Below are positions 55,579-63,333 of a stretch of 64,000 nucleotides of DNA, piece by piece; position 1 is the stretch's first letter; the number at the start of each line of letters is the position of its first letter. The notes below the pieces were generated by a model that saw only the letters and a program-made list of their open reading frames with translations, made no database searches and had not been told where the DNA came from. The position numbers and the translations under genes were made by a program. The DNA comes from Streptomyces sp. NRRL B-1140 (GTDB taxonomy: Bacteria > Actinomycetota > Actinomycetes > Streptomycetales > Streptomycetaceae): positions 1 to 64,000 of the forward strand of contig NZ_LGEA01000099.1 in NCBI RefSeq assembly GCF_001280065.1, written 5' to 3'.

Positions 55579-57623
55579 GTGTGCCCCCCGCCACCGCTCC
55601 GGCGGAGGCCCATGACGTGCTGCTGCCGCCGCCGGGCCGCCCCTTCGCGGTGCTGCACCGCCCCGGCGCCGACCACGCGGCGCCGGTGGAGATCCTCAGC
55701 GGCCCGGTACGGCACGCCGACGACCTGGACTCCCTCGGTCTGGACCGGTCCGGCCGCACGGACCGGGGCACCGACGGCGGCGCCGGCACCACGGACGCCA
55801 CGGACACCCTCGTCCTCGCCCCCTACCGGCAGATCCGGGAACGCGGCTTCGCGCACCCCGACGACGGTGAGCCGCTGCTGGCCATGGAGGTGCGCGAGCA
55901 CCGGTGCGTCCCGCTGGACCGGCTGCTGGCCTGCCTGCCGGTCCGGGCGCCGCGGGTGGAGGAGACCCGCTTCGACATCGACGACGACGACTACGCGGCG
56001 GCGGTGGACGGCATCGTCCACCACGAGATCCACCGCGGTGAGGGCTCCAACTTCGTGCTGGCGCGCAGTCTGCACGGCAGGGTCCGCGCCTTCGACCGCA
56101 CGGCCGCGCTGGCGGTGCTGCGCGGGCTGATGACGGCGGAGACCGGGGCGTACTGGACCTTCCTGATCTTCACCGGCGACCGGTACCTGATCGGCTCCAC
56201 CCCGGAGCAGCAGGTGCGGGTGCGGGGTGACCGGGTGGAGATGAACCCGATCAGCGGGACCTACCGCTACCCGCGCACCGGCGCCGACCTGCCGGGGCTG
56301 CTGCGCTTCCTGCGCGACCCCAAGGAGACCGACGAGCTGTACATGGTCGTCGACGAGGAACTGAAGATGATGGCCGCCCTGTGCGGCGACGGGGTGCGGG
56401 TCAGCGGGCCGTCCCTGAAGTGGATGTCCCGGCTCGCTCACACCGAGTACTACCTCTCCGGTCGCTCGGACCGCCCGCTCACGGAGATCCTGCGCACCAC
56501 GATGCCCGCCCCGACCGTGACCGGCAGCCCCGTGGAGAACGCGTGCCGGGTGATCGAGCGGTACGAGCCACGTGGCCGGGGCTACTACAGCGGGGTCATC
56601 GCCCTGCTCGGCCGCGAGGGCGGGCAGCGGCGGCTGGACGCGGCGCTGATGCTGCGGACGGCGGACCTCGGGGCGGACGGCTCGGTGCGGCTGACGGCGG
56701 GCGCCACGGTCGTCCGGGAGTCGGTGCCCGCGCACGAGACGGCGGAGACCACCGCCAAGCTGTCGGGCCTGCTGGACGCCCTGTCCGGGCGGCGGTCCGC
56801 GAAGGAGCCGGTCCAGGCGTCCGCCGCGGGCCTGGCCGAGGCCGGTCCGGTGCGCGGCGCGCTGGCCGCCCGCAACGACGGGCTGGCGGCGTTCTGGCTG
56901 CGCGGGACCGGCGGCGGCGCCCCCGCCGCCCGGTCCGTCGCGGGCGCCGAGGTGACCATCGTCGACGCCGAGGACGGATTCACGTCGATGCTCGCCTACC
57001 AACTGCGGTCGCTGGGCTGCGCGGTGCGGCTGGTGCCCTGGCACCGGGCGGCGGGCGCGGGCGGCGGGGTCGCCGGAGCGCCCGGGGTGCTCCTGCTCGG
57101 GCCGGGGCCGGGCGATCCGCGGGACGTCTCCAATCCCCGGGTGCGTGCCCTGCGGGCCACGGCCGCCGACCGGCTCGCGGCCGGGCTGCCGCTGGCGGCG
57201 GTCTGCCTGGGGCACCAGGTCGTGTGCACCCTGCTGGGGCTGCGGGTGGCCCGGCTGCCGGACCCTGCGCAGGGCAGGCGGCTGCGGGTCCCGCTGTGGG
57301 GCAGGCCCCGCATGGCCGGCTTCTACAACAGCTATGCCGCGCGGGCCGACGACGACTGGCTGCACCCGCCGCTGGCCGGCGGGCCGGTCCAGGTGCAGCG
57401 CGTGGGCGACGAGGTGATCGCGCTGCGCGGCCCGGCCCTGTCCACGATCCAGTTCCACGCGGAGTCGTTCCTGACCGAGGACGGCCCCGGCATCCTGGCC
57501 GACCTGCTGACCGGCGCCCTGGCACCGGCCGCGGCCCACCGGCCGGGCGTCCACGACAGCTGTGCGGCCGGTGTCCGCGGCGCCGGCCCCTGGGAGTCCA
57601 GGGGGACCCATGAGCATGCCTGA
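55575..57623 (+). CDS. PhzE-like anthranilate/ADIC synthase, fused glutamine amidotransferase
   Basis: The 682-residue chain has a chorismate-utilising domain (about 120-430, with MNPISGTYRYP, ADELYMVVDEELKMM-like region, TPTVTGSPVENACRVIERYEPRGRGYYSG) and a class I glutamine amidotransferase domain (about 465-660, with LLLGPGPGDPRD, the nucleophile Cys in AVCLGHQ and His-Glu in FHAES). It is closest in motifs to PhzE, which aminates chorismate to 2-amino-2-deoxyisochorismate (ADIC), rather than to TrpE. Whether it also eliminates pyruvate to give anthranilate cannot be told from sequence. No PhzD-like isochorismatase is in the window. It overlaps the flavin reductase gene by 14 bp. Confidence 0.9.
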   Translation: MSVPPATAPAEAHDVLLPPPGRPFAVLHRPGADHAAPVEILSGPVRHADDLDSLGLDRSGRTDRGTDGGAGTTDATDTLVLAPYRQIRERGFAHPDDGEPLLAMEVREHRCVPLDRLLACLPVRAPRVEETRFDIDDDDYAAAVDGIVHHEIHRGEGSNFVLARSLHGRVRAFDRTAALAVLRGLMTAETGAYWTFLIFTGDRYLIGSTPEQQVRVRGDRVEMNPISGTYRYPRTGADLPGLLRFLRDPKETDELYMVVDEELKMMAALCGDGVRVSGPSLKWMSRLAHTEYYLSGRSDRPLTEILRTTMPAPTVTGSPVENACRVIERYEPRGRGYYSGVIALLGREGGQRRLDAALMLRTADLGADGSVRLTAGATVVRESVPAHETAETTAKLSGLLDALSGRRSAKEPVQASAAGLAEAGPVRGALAARNDGLAAFWLRGTGGGAPAARSVAGAEVTIVDAEDGFTSMLAYQLRSLGCAVRLVPWHRAAGAGGGVAGAPGVLLLGPGPGDPRDVSNPRVRALRATAADRLAAGLPLAAVCLGHQVVCTLLGLRVARLPDPAQGRRLRVPLWGRPRMAGFYNSYAARADDDWLHPPLAGGPVQVQRVGDEVIALRGPALSTIQFHAESFLTEDGPGILADLLTGALAPAAAHRPGVHDSCAAGVRGAGPWESRGTHEHA

Positions 57624-58245
57624 GCGAGGGGGCGTGGACACCGCGCCCCGTCCGATCGACCCGCGCGCCCTGCGCAGCTGCATGGGCCAGTTCGCCACCG
57701 GGGTCACGGTGATCACCTGCCGCCGCGGCGACCTCGTCCACGGCACGACGGTCAACGCGTTCACCTCGGTGTCGCTGGACCCGCCGCTGGCCCTGGTGGC
57801 GCTGGACCGGCGCAGCCGGGCAGGCGCGCTGCTGCGGGAGGACGGCGACTACGTCGTCAACATCCTGGACGCCTCACAACGCGACCTGGCCATGCACTTC
57901 GCCGGGCGGCCCATGGCGGAGCCGGTGCGGTGGGTGGACGAGGACGGGCCGCACCCGCGGCTGGCGGGCACGGTGGCCCACCTGGTCTGCCGGCCCTGGC
58001 AGATACACGACGGCGGCGACCACACGCTGCACATCGGGAGCGTCCAGGAGTTCGAGAGCCGCCCGGGACGGCCGCTGCTGTTCCACGGCGGCGCCTTCCC
58101 GGAGCTGGCGCCGGACGACTCCGCGGTCGCCTGGTCGCTGTGCCTGGACGGCATGAACCCGGTGGCGCACCTCCCGGTGCACGACGAGCCCGACCGGACC
58201 GATCGCACCGACCGAACCGGCAGGACCGACAGGACAGGGGACTGA
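57610..58245 (+). CDS. Flavin reductase, HpaC-like
   Basis: This encodes 211 residues, a flavin reductase domain of the HpaC/DIM6 type: [14 protein letters not shown] near the N-terminus, [23 protein letters not shown] and GHTLHIG-like [12 protein letters not shown]. It reduces free FAD or FMN with NAD(P)H and supplies it to a partner monooxygenase. It is 5 bp upstream of the HpaB-like gene, so the pair is a two-component hydroxylase. The C-terminus ends in an odd repeat [17 protein letters not shown] (about 195-211) built from short DNA repeats, with no clear role. It starts inside the preceding gene. Confidence 0.9.
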   Translation: MSMPERGGVDTAPRPIDPRALRSCMGQFATGVTVITCRRGDLVHGTTVNAFTSVSLDPPLALVALDRRSRAGALLREDGDYVVNILDASQRDLAMHFAGRPMAEPVRWVDEDGPHPRLAGTVAHLVCRPWQIHDGGDHTLHIGSVQEFESRPGRPLLFHGGAFPELAPDDSAVAWSLCLDGMNPVAHLPVHDEPDRTDRTDRTGRTDRTGD

Positions 58246-58250
58246 CGCAC

Positions 58251-59852
58251 ATGACGGACACGACGCACACCGCGGGCACGCCGGGCTCCCCCGGCTCCGG
58301 CATCGCCGACGGTACCGGGGCCGCCGGGGGCACCGGACCGCGCCGCACGACCCGCCCGATGACCGGCGACGAGTACCTGGAGAGCATCCGCGACGGCCGG
58401 GAGATCTGGGCGTACGGGGAGCGGGTCGACGATGTCACCAAGCACCCGGCGTTCCGCAACACGGCACGGATGACCGCGCGGCTGTACGACGCGCTGCACG
58501 ACCCGGAGCACCACGACACGCTGACCACGCCCACGGACACCGGCAGCGACGGCTACACGCACAAGTTCTACCGGGTGCCGCGCAGCGTGGAGGACCTGGT
58601 CGGCGACCGGGACGCGATCGCCCGGTGGGCCCGGATGACGTACGGCTGGATGGGGCGCAGCCCGGACTACAAGGCCAGTTTCCTGGTGACGCTGGGCGCG
58701 GACCCGGAGTACTACGGGGAGTTCGCGGACAACGCGCGCCGCTGGTACGCGGAGGCGCAGGAGCGGGTGCTGTTCTGGAACCACGCGGTGATCAACCCGC
58801 CCGTGGACCGCCACCGGGCGCCGGACGAGGTCGGCGACGTCTTCGTGCACGTCGAGAAGGAGTGCGACGACGGCCTGGTGGTCAGCGGCGCGAAGGTGGT
58901 GGCCACGGGGTCGGCGCTGACCCACTTCAACTTCGTGGCGCACTACGGACTGCCGGTGAAGAAGAAGGAGTTCGCGCTCGTGGCGACGCTGCCCATGGAC
59001 GCGCCGGGGGTGAAGCTGGTCTGCCGTCAGTCGTACGAGCTGGCCGCGAACCGGATGGGCAGCCCGTTCGACTACCCGCTGTCGAGCCGCCTCGACGAGA
59101 ACGACACCGTCTTCATCCTGGACAAGGTGAAGATCCCCTGGGAGAACGTCTTCATCTACGGGGACACGGCGAAGGCCGGGACCTTCCTGAACACCTCCGG
59201 GTTCACGCACCGGCTCACCTTCCACGGCGTGACCCGGCTCGCGGTGAAACTGGACTTCCTCGCCGGTCTTCTGCTCAAGGGGCTGGACGTCACCGGGACG
59301 AAGGATTTCCGGGGCATCCAGACCCGGGTGGGCGAGGTGCTCGCCTGGCGGAACATGTTCTGGGGTCTCAGCGACGCGATGGCGCACAATCCGAACGCGT
59401 GGCACGACGGCGGGCTGCTGCCGAACCTGGATTACGGCATGGCGTACCGCTGGTTCATGACGATCGGTTATCCGCGCGTCCGCGAGATCATTCTGCAGGA
59501 CCTCAGCAGCGGTCTCATCTACTTGAATTCACACGCCAAGGACTTCCAGAACCCCGAACTGCGGCCGCACCTGGAACGGTACATGCGGGGGTCGAACGGA
59601 TACGACTCGGTGGAGCGGGTCAAGCTGATGAAGCTGATCTGGGACTCGGTGGGCACGGAGTTCGCGGGCCGGCACGAACTGTACGAGCGCAACTACTCGG
59701 GCAACCACGAGAACGTGCGCATCGAGCTGCTCATGGCGCAGACGGCGTCCGGTCTGGTCGACGGCTACCGGGGCTTCGCCGAGGAGTGCATGGCGGAGTA
59801 CGACCTGGACGGCTGGACGGCGCCGGACCTGATCGGGCCCGACCAGGCATGA
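58251..59852 (+). CDS. FADH2-dependent aromatic monooxygenase, HpaB-like
   Basis: This encodes 533 residues of the 4-hydroxyphenylacetate 3-monooxygenase oxygenase family, with a Gly/Thr-rich N-terminal extension of about 35 residues. Motifs include [69 protein letters not shown] and [13 protein letters not shown]. It uses reduced flavin from the upstream reductase to hydroxylate an aromatic ring ortho to an existing hydroxyl or amino group. In a PBD context the likely substrate is an anthranilate or its NRPS-bound form, giving the ring phenol. Related tomaymycin-type clusters carry such a pair. The hydroxylation position is inferred. Confidence 0.9.
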   Translation: MTDTTHTAGTPGSPGSGIADGTGAAGGTGPRRTTRPMTGDEYLESIRDGREIWAYGERVDDVTKHPAFRNTARMTARLYDALHDPEHHDTLTTPTDTGSDGYTHKFYRVPRSVEDLVGDRDAIARWARMTYGWMGRSPDYKASFLVTLGADPEYYGEFADNARRWYAEAQERVLFWNHAVINPPVDRHRAPDEVGDVFVHVEKECDDGLVVSGAKVVATGSALTHFNFVAHYGLPVKKKEFALVATLPMDAPGVKLVCRQSYELAANRMGSPFDYPLSSRLDENDTVFILDKVKIPWENVFIYGDTAKAGTFLNTSGFTHRLTFHGVTRLAVKLDFLAGLLLKGLDVTGTKDFRGIQTRVGEVLAWRNMFWGLSDAMAHNPNAWHDGGLLPNLDYGMAYRWFMTIGYPRVREIILQDLSSGLIYLNSHAKDFQNPELRPHLERYMRGSNGYDSVERVKLMKLIWDSVGTEFAGRHELYERNYSGNHENVRIELLMAQTASGLVDGYRGFAEECMAEYDLDGWTAPDLIGPDQA

Positions 59853-59873
59853 GCGGCCGGGCGGCACGGCGAC

Positions 59874-59914
59874 GGGGGCGGCGGGCGGCCGGTGTCCGGT
59901 CCGCCGCCGCCCCC
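59874..59914. terminator. GC-rich stem-loop between convergent genes
   Basis: GGGGGCGGCGG (59874-59884) pairs with CCGCCGCCCCC (59904-59914). It lies between the HpaB-like gene and the minus-strand methyltransferase gene and could end both transcripts. Confidence 0.55.
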
Positions 59915-59938
59915 GCGGGGCCGCCCTCCCGCCGGACG

Positions 59939-60643
59939 TCAGGGCAGGTCGGCCGCCTCGGGCCGGTCGTCCCGACCGGGCAGGACCACGGCCAGAGTGA
60001 AGCCGTCGTAGCCCTTGGCGCCCACCGTCTGGATCGTGGTGGCGCTCACCCGGGGCTCCGCGGCGACCTTCTCGTGGAAGCGCCGCATCCCGCGGACACC
60101 GCCGTCGGGGTTGCCGGCGTCGGCGACCGCGCCGCCGAGCACGACGTTGTCGACGACGATCACGCCGCCGGGCCGGGAGAGTTCGAGCGCCCAGTCGAAG
60201 TACTCGGGGGTGTCGGGCTTGTTGGCGTCGATGAAGACCAGGTCGAACGGCTCCTCGGCGGTCTTCGCGAGGTCGGGCAGGATGTCGAGGGCGCGGCCCA
60301 CCCGCTGGTCGACACGGTCGGCGACGCCGGCCCGCGCCAGGTGGCCGGCGGCGGTCTCGGCGAACGAGCGCTCCCACTCGATGGTGACCAGTCGGCCGCC
60401 GGGCGGCAGGGCGCGGGCCAGCCAGATGGAGCTGTAGCCGCCGAAGGTGCCTATCTCCAGAATGCGCTCGGCACGCTGGACGAGGGCCAGCAAGTGCAGC
60501 AGCTTTCCCTGGGAGCGGGAGACCCCGATATCGGGGAGGTCGAATCCGATGTGTGCCTCGGCGGCGGCGGCCAGAGCGGGGTCCTCGTCACCGAAAACCG
60601 CGTCGAAGTAGCCGTCCACCGCGCTCCACTGATTCTGTGTCAT
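59939..60643 (-). CDS. Class I SAM O-methyltransferase, caffeoyl-CoA type
   Basis: This encodes 234 residues with a Rossmann methyltransferase fold: SAM loop ILEIGTFGGYSSIWLA (about 73-88), acidic VTIEWE, metal-binding FDLVFIDANKPDTPEYFD (about 137-154) and VVDNVVLGG. This is the metal-dependent O-methyltransferase family 3 (catechol/caffeoyl-CoA). It could methylate the phenol made by the HpaB/HpaC pair. It is the only cluster gene on the minus strand and is divergent from the DOPA-dioxygenase gene. ATG 60643 is chosen by family length; GTG 60679 is an alternative, and the ribosome binding site (GGAG two bases before ATG) is poorly spaced. Confidence 0.88.
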   Translation of the reverse strand: MTQNQWSAVDGYFDAVFGDEDPALAAAAEAHIGFDLPDIGVSRSQGKLLHLLALVQRAERILEIGTFGGYSSIWLARALPPGGRLVTIEWERSFAETAAGHLARAGVADRVDQRVGRALDILPDLAKTAEEPFDLVFIDANKPDTPEYFDWALELSRPGGVIVVDNVVLGGAVADAGNPDGGVRGMRRFHEKVAAEPRVSATTIQTVGAKGYDGFTLAVVLPGRDDRPEAADLP

Positions 60644-60835
60644 GACTCCAGTGTTCCCTGTGAGGAGGAAATTCGACACCCGGAAGGATGAAATTCCAGA
60701 AAGTCGACGGATTCATTTCGTCCACTTATACCTGTCGGTTAGAGAACCGAGTTTCCGGGAAATCGCCTGCCTGAACGAGAAAGATAACGCCTTTTCATCT
60801 CCCTGGCACGACCGCACCGAGAGGAGCGCAGAATC
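60644..60835. promoter_or_regulatory. Divergent promoter region inside the cluster
   Basis: This 192-bp gap is noticeably less GC-rich than its surroundings and lies between the divergent methyltransferase and dioxygenase genes, so it should hold promoters for both. I see no perfect repeat matching the MarR-type palindrome of 47450-47478. Confidence 0.55.
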
Positions 60836-61345
60836 TTGCCCCGAACCGGGACCACGACAGAGCGAACGACGGACCTCGATCTCGATCTCGTACCGGAGCT
60901 GCACCACGTGGGCGTGCAGACGGACGACCTCGACAACTGCGCCGCCTGGTACGAGGAGTTCTTCGGCTGCCGGACCAACTGGACGCTGGACACCTTCTCC
61001 GACCTGACGCTGAGCCGCCTGCCCGGCATCACCCGGCTGACCGAGGTGATGGTGGCCGGACTGCGCTTCCACCTCTTCGAGCGCACCGGGCACGACGGCG
61101 CCGTCCCCGGCGCCAACACCCGCCAGTTCCAGCACGTCTGCCTGGCGACCGGCTCCCCCGAGGAGCTGCGGGCCTGGCGCGAGCGCTGGTTCCGGCTGTA
61201 CGAGTCCGGCCGCTTCACGTTCGCCGGTGACGAGAAGCCCACCGACATCGTCATCGACGCGGACGGCGTCCAGAGCTGTTACGTCCTCGACGTCAACGGC
61301 CTGGAGTTCGAGTTCACCTATGTGCCGCCAGGAGGAGACCGATGA
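60836..61345 (+). CDS. L-DOPA 2,3-dioxygenase, VOC superfamily
   Basis: This encodes 169 residues with a single VOC fold: His23/His24 in ELHHVGVQTDDL, His100 in RQFQHVC and Glu158 in LEFEFTY as metal-ligand candidates. It fits the LmbB1/SibV/TomH family, which opens the ring of L-DOPA between C2 and C3 as the second step from tyrosine to the alkyl-proline building block. The start is TTG 60836 with GAGGAG nine bases upstream. It overlaps the tyrosine hydroxylase gene by 4 bp (ATGA), giving coupled translation of consecutive enzymes. Confidence 0.9.
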   Translation: MPRTGTTTERTTDLDLDLVPELHHVGVQTDDLDNCAAWYEEFFGCRTNWTLDTFSDLTLSRLPGITRLTEVMVAGLRFHLFERTGHDGAVPGANTRQFQHVCLATGSPEELRAWRERWFRLYESGRFTFAGDEKPTDIVIDADGVQSCYVLDVNGLEFEFTYVPPGGDR

Positions 61346-62298
61346 GCACGCGCATCCACCGCACCGTCACCGAGCTGCCGGTTCCCGACGGCTGGGACTT
61401 CGGGGACTTCCCGTACGGCCTGGAGCCGCTGACGCTGCCCGAGCCGCCGACGCCGGGGACCGAGACCGCGATATCCGACGTGCTGCCCGCCGACGCGTAC
61501 CGCGCGGACCGCGACGTCCCGTGCCCGCGGACCGGGCCGGCCCTCGCCGCCGAGGAGATCGCCCACCAGCTGTTCTGGTTCCGCTGGATCACGGGTCACC
61601 AGGCCACCTTCGCCATCTGGCAGCTGACGGCGCACGCCCTGCATCAGGCCCGCTCGCGCTCCGACCCGGCGCCCTCCCTGCGGGCGATGACGGACCTCAC
61701 CGACGCCTACACGGCGATGCTGCTGTACACCAGCTCCTGCCCCGCCGACGTCTACGGCACGGTCATCCGGCCCTCGATGTACCTCCAGCACCGCAGCTTC
61801 AGCGGGACCTGGGCCCCGGACTTCGTCCCCGTGCGCTCGCTGCTGCGCGGGAAGAAGACCGAGTGGGAGGGGACACCCGAGGCCGAGCGGCTGAAGCAGG
61901 CGGTGCGGATGTACCACACGGTGCACGCGGGGGTGGCGGCCAAGCTGGTGCCGGGCGGCCGCTCGCTGCTCCAGGAGTCGGCCGCGGAGGTCACGCCGAC
62001 CCGCCCCGAGACCCAGGCCCTGATCTACGACCACTACTTCCTCACCCTGCGGGCGCCGGTCGACGCGTCGGAGCTGGTCGGCCAGCTGCGGTGCCGGCTG
62101 CGCGCGATCACCCAGGACGTGGCGACCAACGGGCTGTACCCCGGCCTCACGCCCGAGGACGAAGCCGTCTTCCCCGAGGAACTGCGGGGCGAGGAGGTGC
62201 GGCGGAAGTACGAGGAGGGCTTCGCCGCCGTCCTGGAACGGATCGACGCCGCCGCCCGGCGGCTCAGGCCGAGGGTGCTGCACCACAGCGCGCCCTGA
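61342..62298 (+). CDS. Heme-dependent tyrosine 3-hydroxylase, LmbB2-like
   Basis: This encodes 318 residues of the LmbB2/SibU/TomI family, helical heme proteins with a tryptophan-2,3-dioxygenase-like fold that hydroxylate L-tyrosine to L-DOPA with peroxide. Typical stretches are AHQLFWFRWITGHQATFAIWQL (His-rich helix at about 74-95), YLQHRSFSGTWAPDF and KQAVRMYHTVHAGVAAKLV (about 190-208), which could hold the heme His. It should not be read as a tryptophan dioxygenase: the immediate DOPA-dioxygenase partner argues for tyrosine. Operon: overlaps the preceding gene by 4 bp and is 75 bp from the next. Confidence 0.88.
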   Translation: MSTRIHRTVTELPVPDGWDFGDFPYGLEPLTLPEPPTPGTETAISDVLPADAYRADRDVPCPRTGPALAAEEIAHQLFWFRWITGHQATFAIWQLTAHALHQARSRSDPAPSLRAMTDLTDAYTAMLLYTSSCPADVYGTVIRPSMYLQHRSFSGTWAPDFVPVRSLLRGKKTEWEGTPEAERLKQAVRMYHTVHAGVAAKLVPGGRSLLQESAAEVTPTRPETQALIYDHYFLTLRAPVDASELVGQLRCRLRAITQDVATNGLYPGLTPEDEAVFPEELRGEEVRRKYEEGFAAVLERIDAAARRLRPRVLHHSAP

Positions 62299-62373
62299 CC
62301 GGCCGGCGGCCGGCGCGACCGAGCGCCGACGGACGGAACGAGCACGGACGAGCACGAACAAGGAGGAGTACGC

Positions 62374-63333
62374 GTGCGGCACGGAGTGGTGATCCTGCCC
62401 GAGCGGCGCTGGTCGCGGGCGCGCGAGCAGTGGGTCCTGGCCGAGCGCCTGGGCTTCGACCACGCCTGGACCTACGACCAGTTGATGTGGCGGTGGCTGC
62501 GGGACGATCCCTGGTTCGCCTGTGTGCCCACGCTGGCGGCCGCGGCGGCCGTCACCTCGCGGATCACACTGGGCACGATGGTCGCCACGCCCACCTACCG
62601 CCATCCGGTGACGCTGGCCAAGGAGGTGATGTCGCTGGAGGACGTCGCCGGGGGCCGCTTCGTCTGCGGACTGGGCGCGGGGGCGGGCGGCCTCGACGAC
62701 CGGGTGGTGGACCCCACCGAGCGGACCCCGCGTCAACGAGCCGAACGGTTCGCCGAGTTCGTCGAGGCGCTGGACCGGCTGCTCACCGAGCGGACCGCCT
62801 CGTACGCGGGCGAGCACTACGCCTTCGAGGACGTGCCGGTGAACCCGGGGTGCCTGACACGGCCCCGGCTGCCGTTCGCGATCGCCGCGACCGGCCCGCG
62901 CGGGATGCGGCTCGCGGCCCGGCGGGCGGACACCTGGGTCACGGCGGGTCCGCCGGGCCGCTTCGACGCACTGCCCTACGAGAAGGCGCTGCCGGACATC
63001 GCCCGGCAGCTGGACGAGCTGGACGCCGCCTGTGAGGCGACCGGCCGCGATCCGGGAACGCTGAACCGGCTGCTGCTGACCGGCGCCCTGGTCGGCGGTG
63101 TGCTCGACTCCGTCGAGTCCTACCGGGACGCGGTGGGCCGCTTCGGTGAGCTGGGCGTCACCGACCTGGTGGTGCACTGGCCGCGCGCGTCCTTCCCCTA
63201 CCAGGGGGACCCGCGCGTGCTGGAGGCGGTCGCGGAGGAGGTGCTGCTCCCCGCGCGGGAGGCGGCGCCGGGGACCGGGCCCGCGCCGGTGCGGCCGGGC
63301 GGCGTACCGGGCAGCGAAGGAGAGGGACGTTGA
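62374..63333 (+). CDS. F420-dependent LLM-family oxidoreductase
   Basis: This encodes 319 residues, a luciferase-like TIM barrel: LAERLGFDHAWTYDQLMWRW, ITLGTMVATPTYRHPVTLAKEVMSLEDVAGGRFVCGLGAG and PFAIAATGPRGMRLAARRADTWVT. In PBD, lincomycin and hormaomycin clusters the LmbY/TomJ/SibT homologue uses F420H2 to reduce the diene of the alkyl-proline precursor. Its presence suggests at least one double bond is reduced here. GTG 62374 has AAGGAGGAG six bases upstream. It overlaps the PhzF-like gene start by 4 bp. Confidence 0.9.
   Translation: MRHGVVILPERRWSRAREQWVLAERLGFDHAWTYDQLMWRWLRDDPWFACVPTLAAAAAVTSRITLGTMVATPTYRHPVTLAKEVMSLEDVAGGRFVCGLGAGAGGLDDRVVDPTERTPRQRAERFAEFVEALDRLLTERTASYAGEHYAFEDVPVNPGCLTRPRLPFAIAATGPRGMRLAARRADTWVTAGPPGRFDALPYEKALPDIARQLDELDAACEATGRDPGTLNRLLLTGALVGGVLDSVESYRDAVGRFGELGVTDLVVHWPRASFPYQGDPRVLEAVAEEVLLPAREAAPGTGPAPVRPGGVPGSEGEGR

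Noticed and set aside
61342..62298. Reading this gene as a tryptophan 2,3-dioxygenase of the kynurenine route
   Set aside because: The fold is related, but the overlapped DOPA dioxygenase and the absence of kynureninase-type genes point to the LmbB2-like tyrosine hydroxylase.
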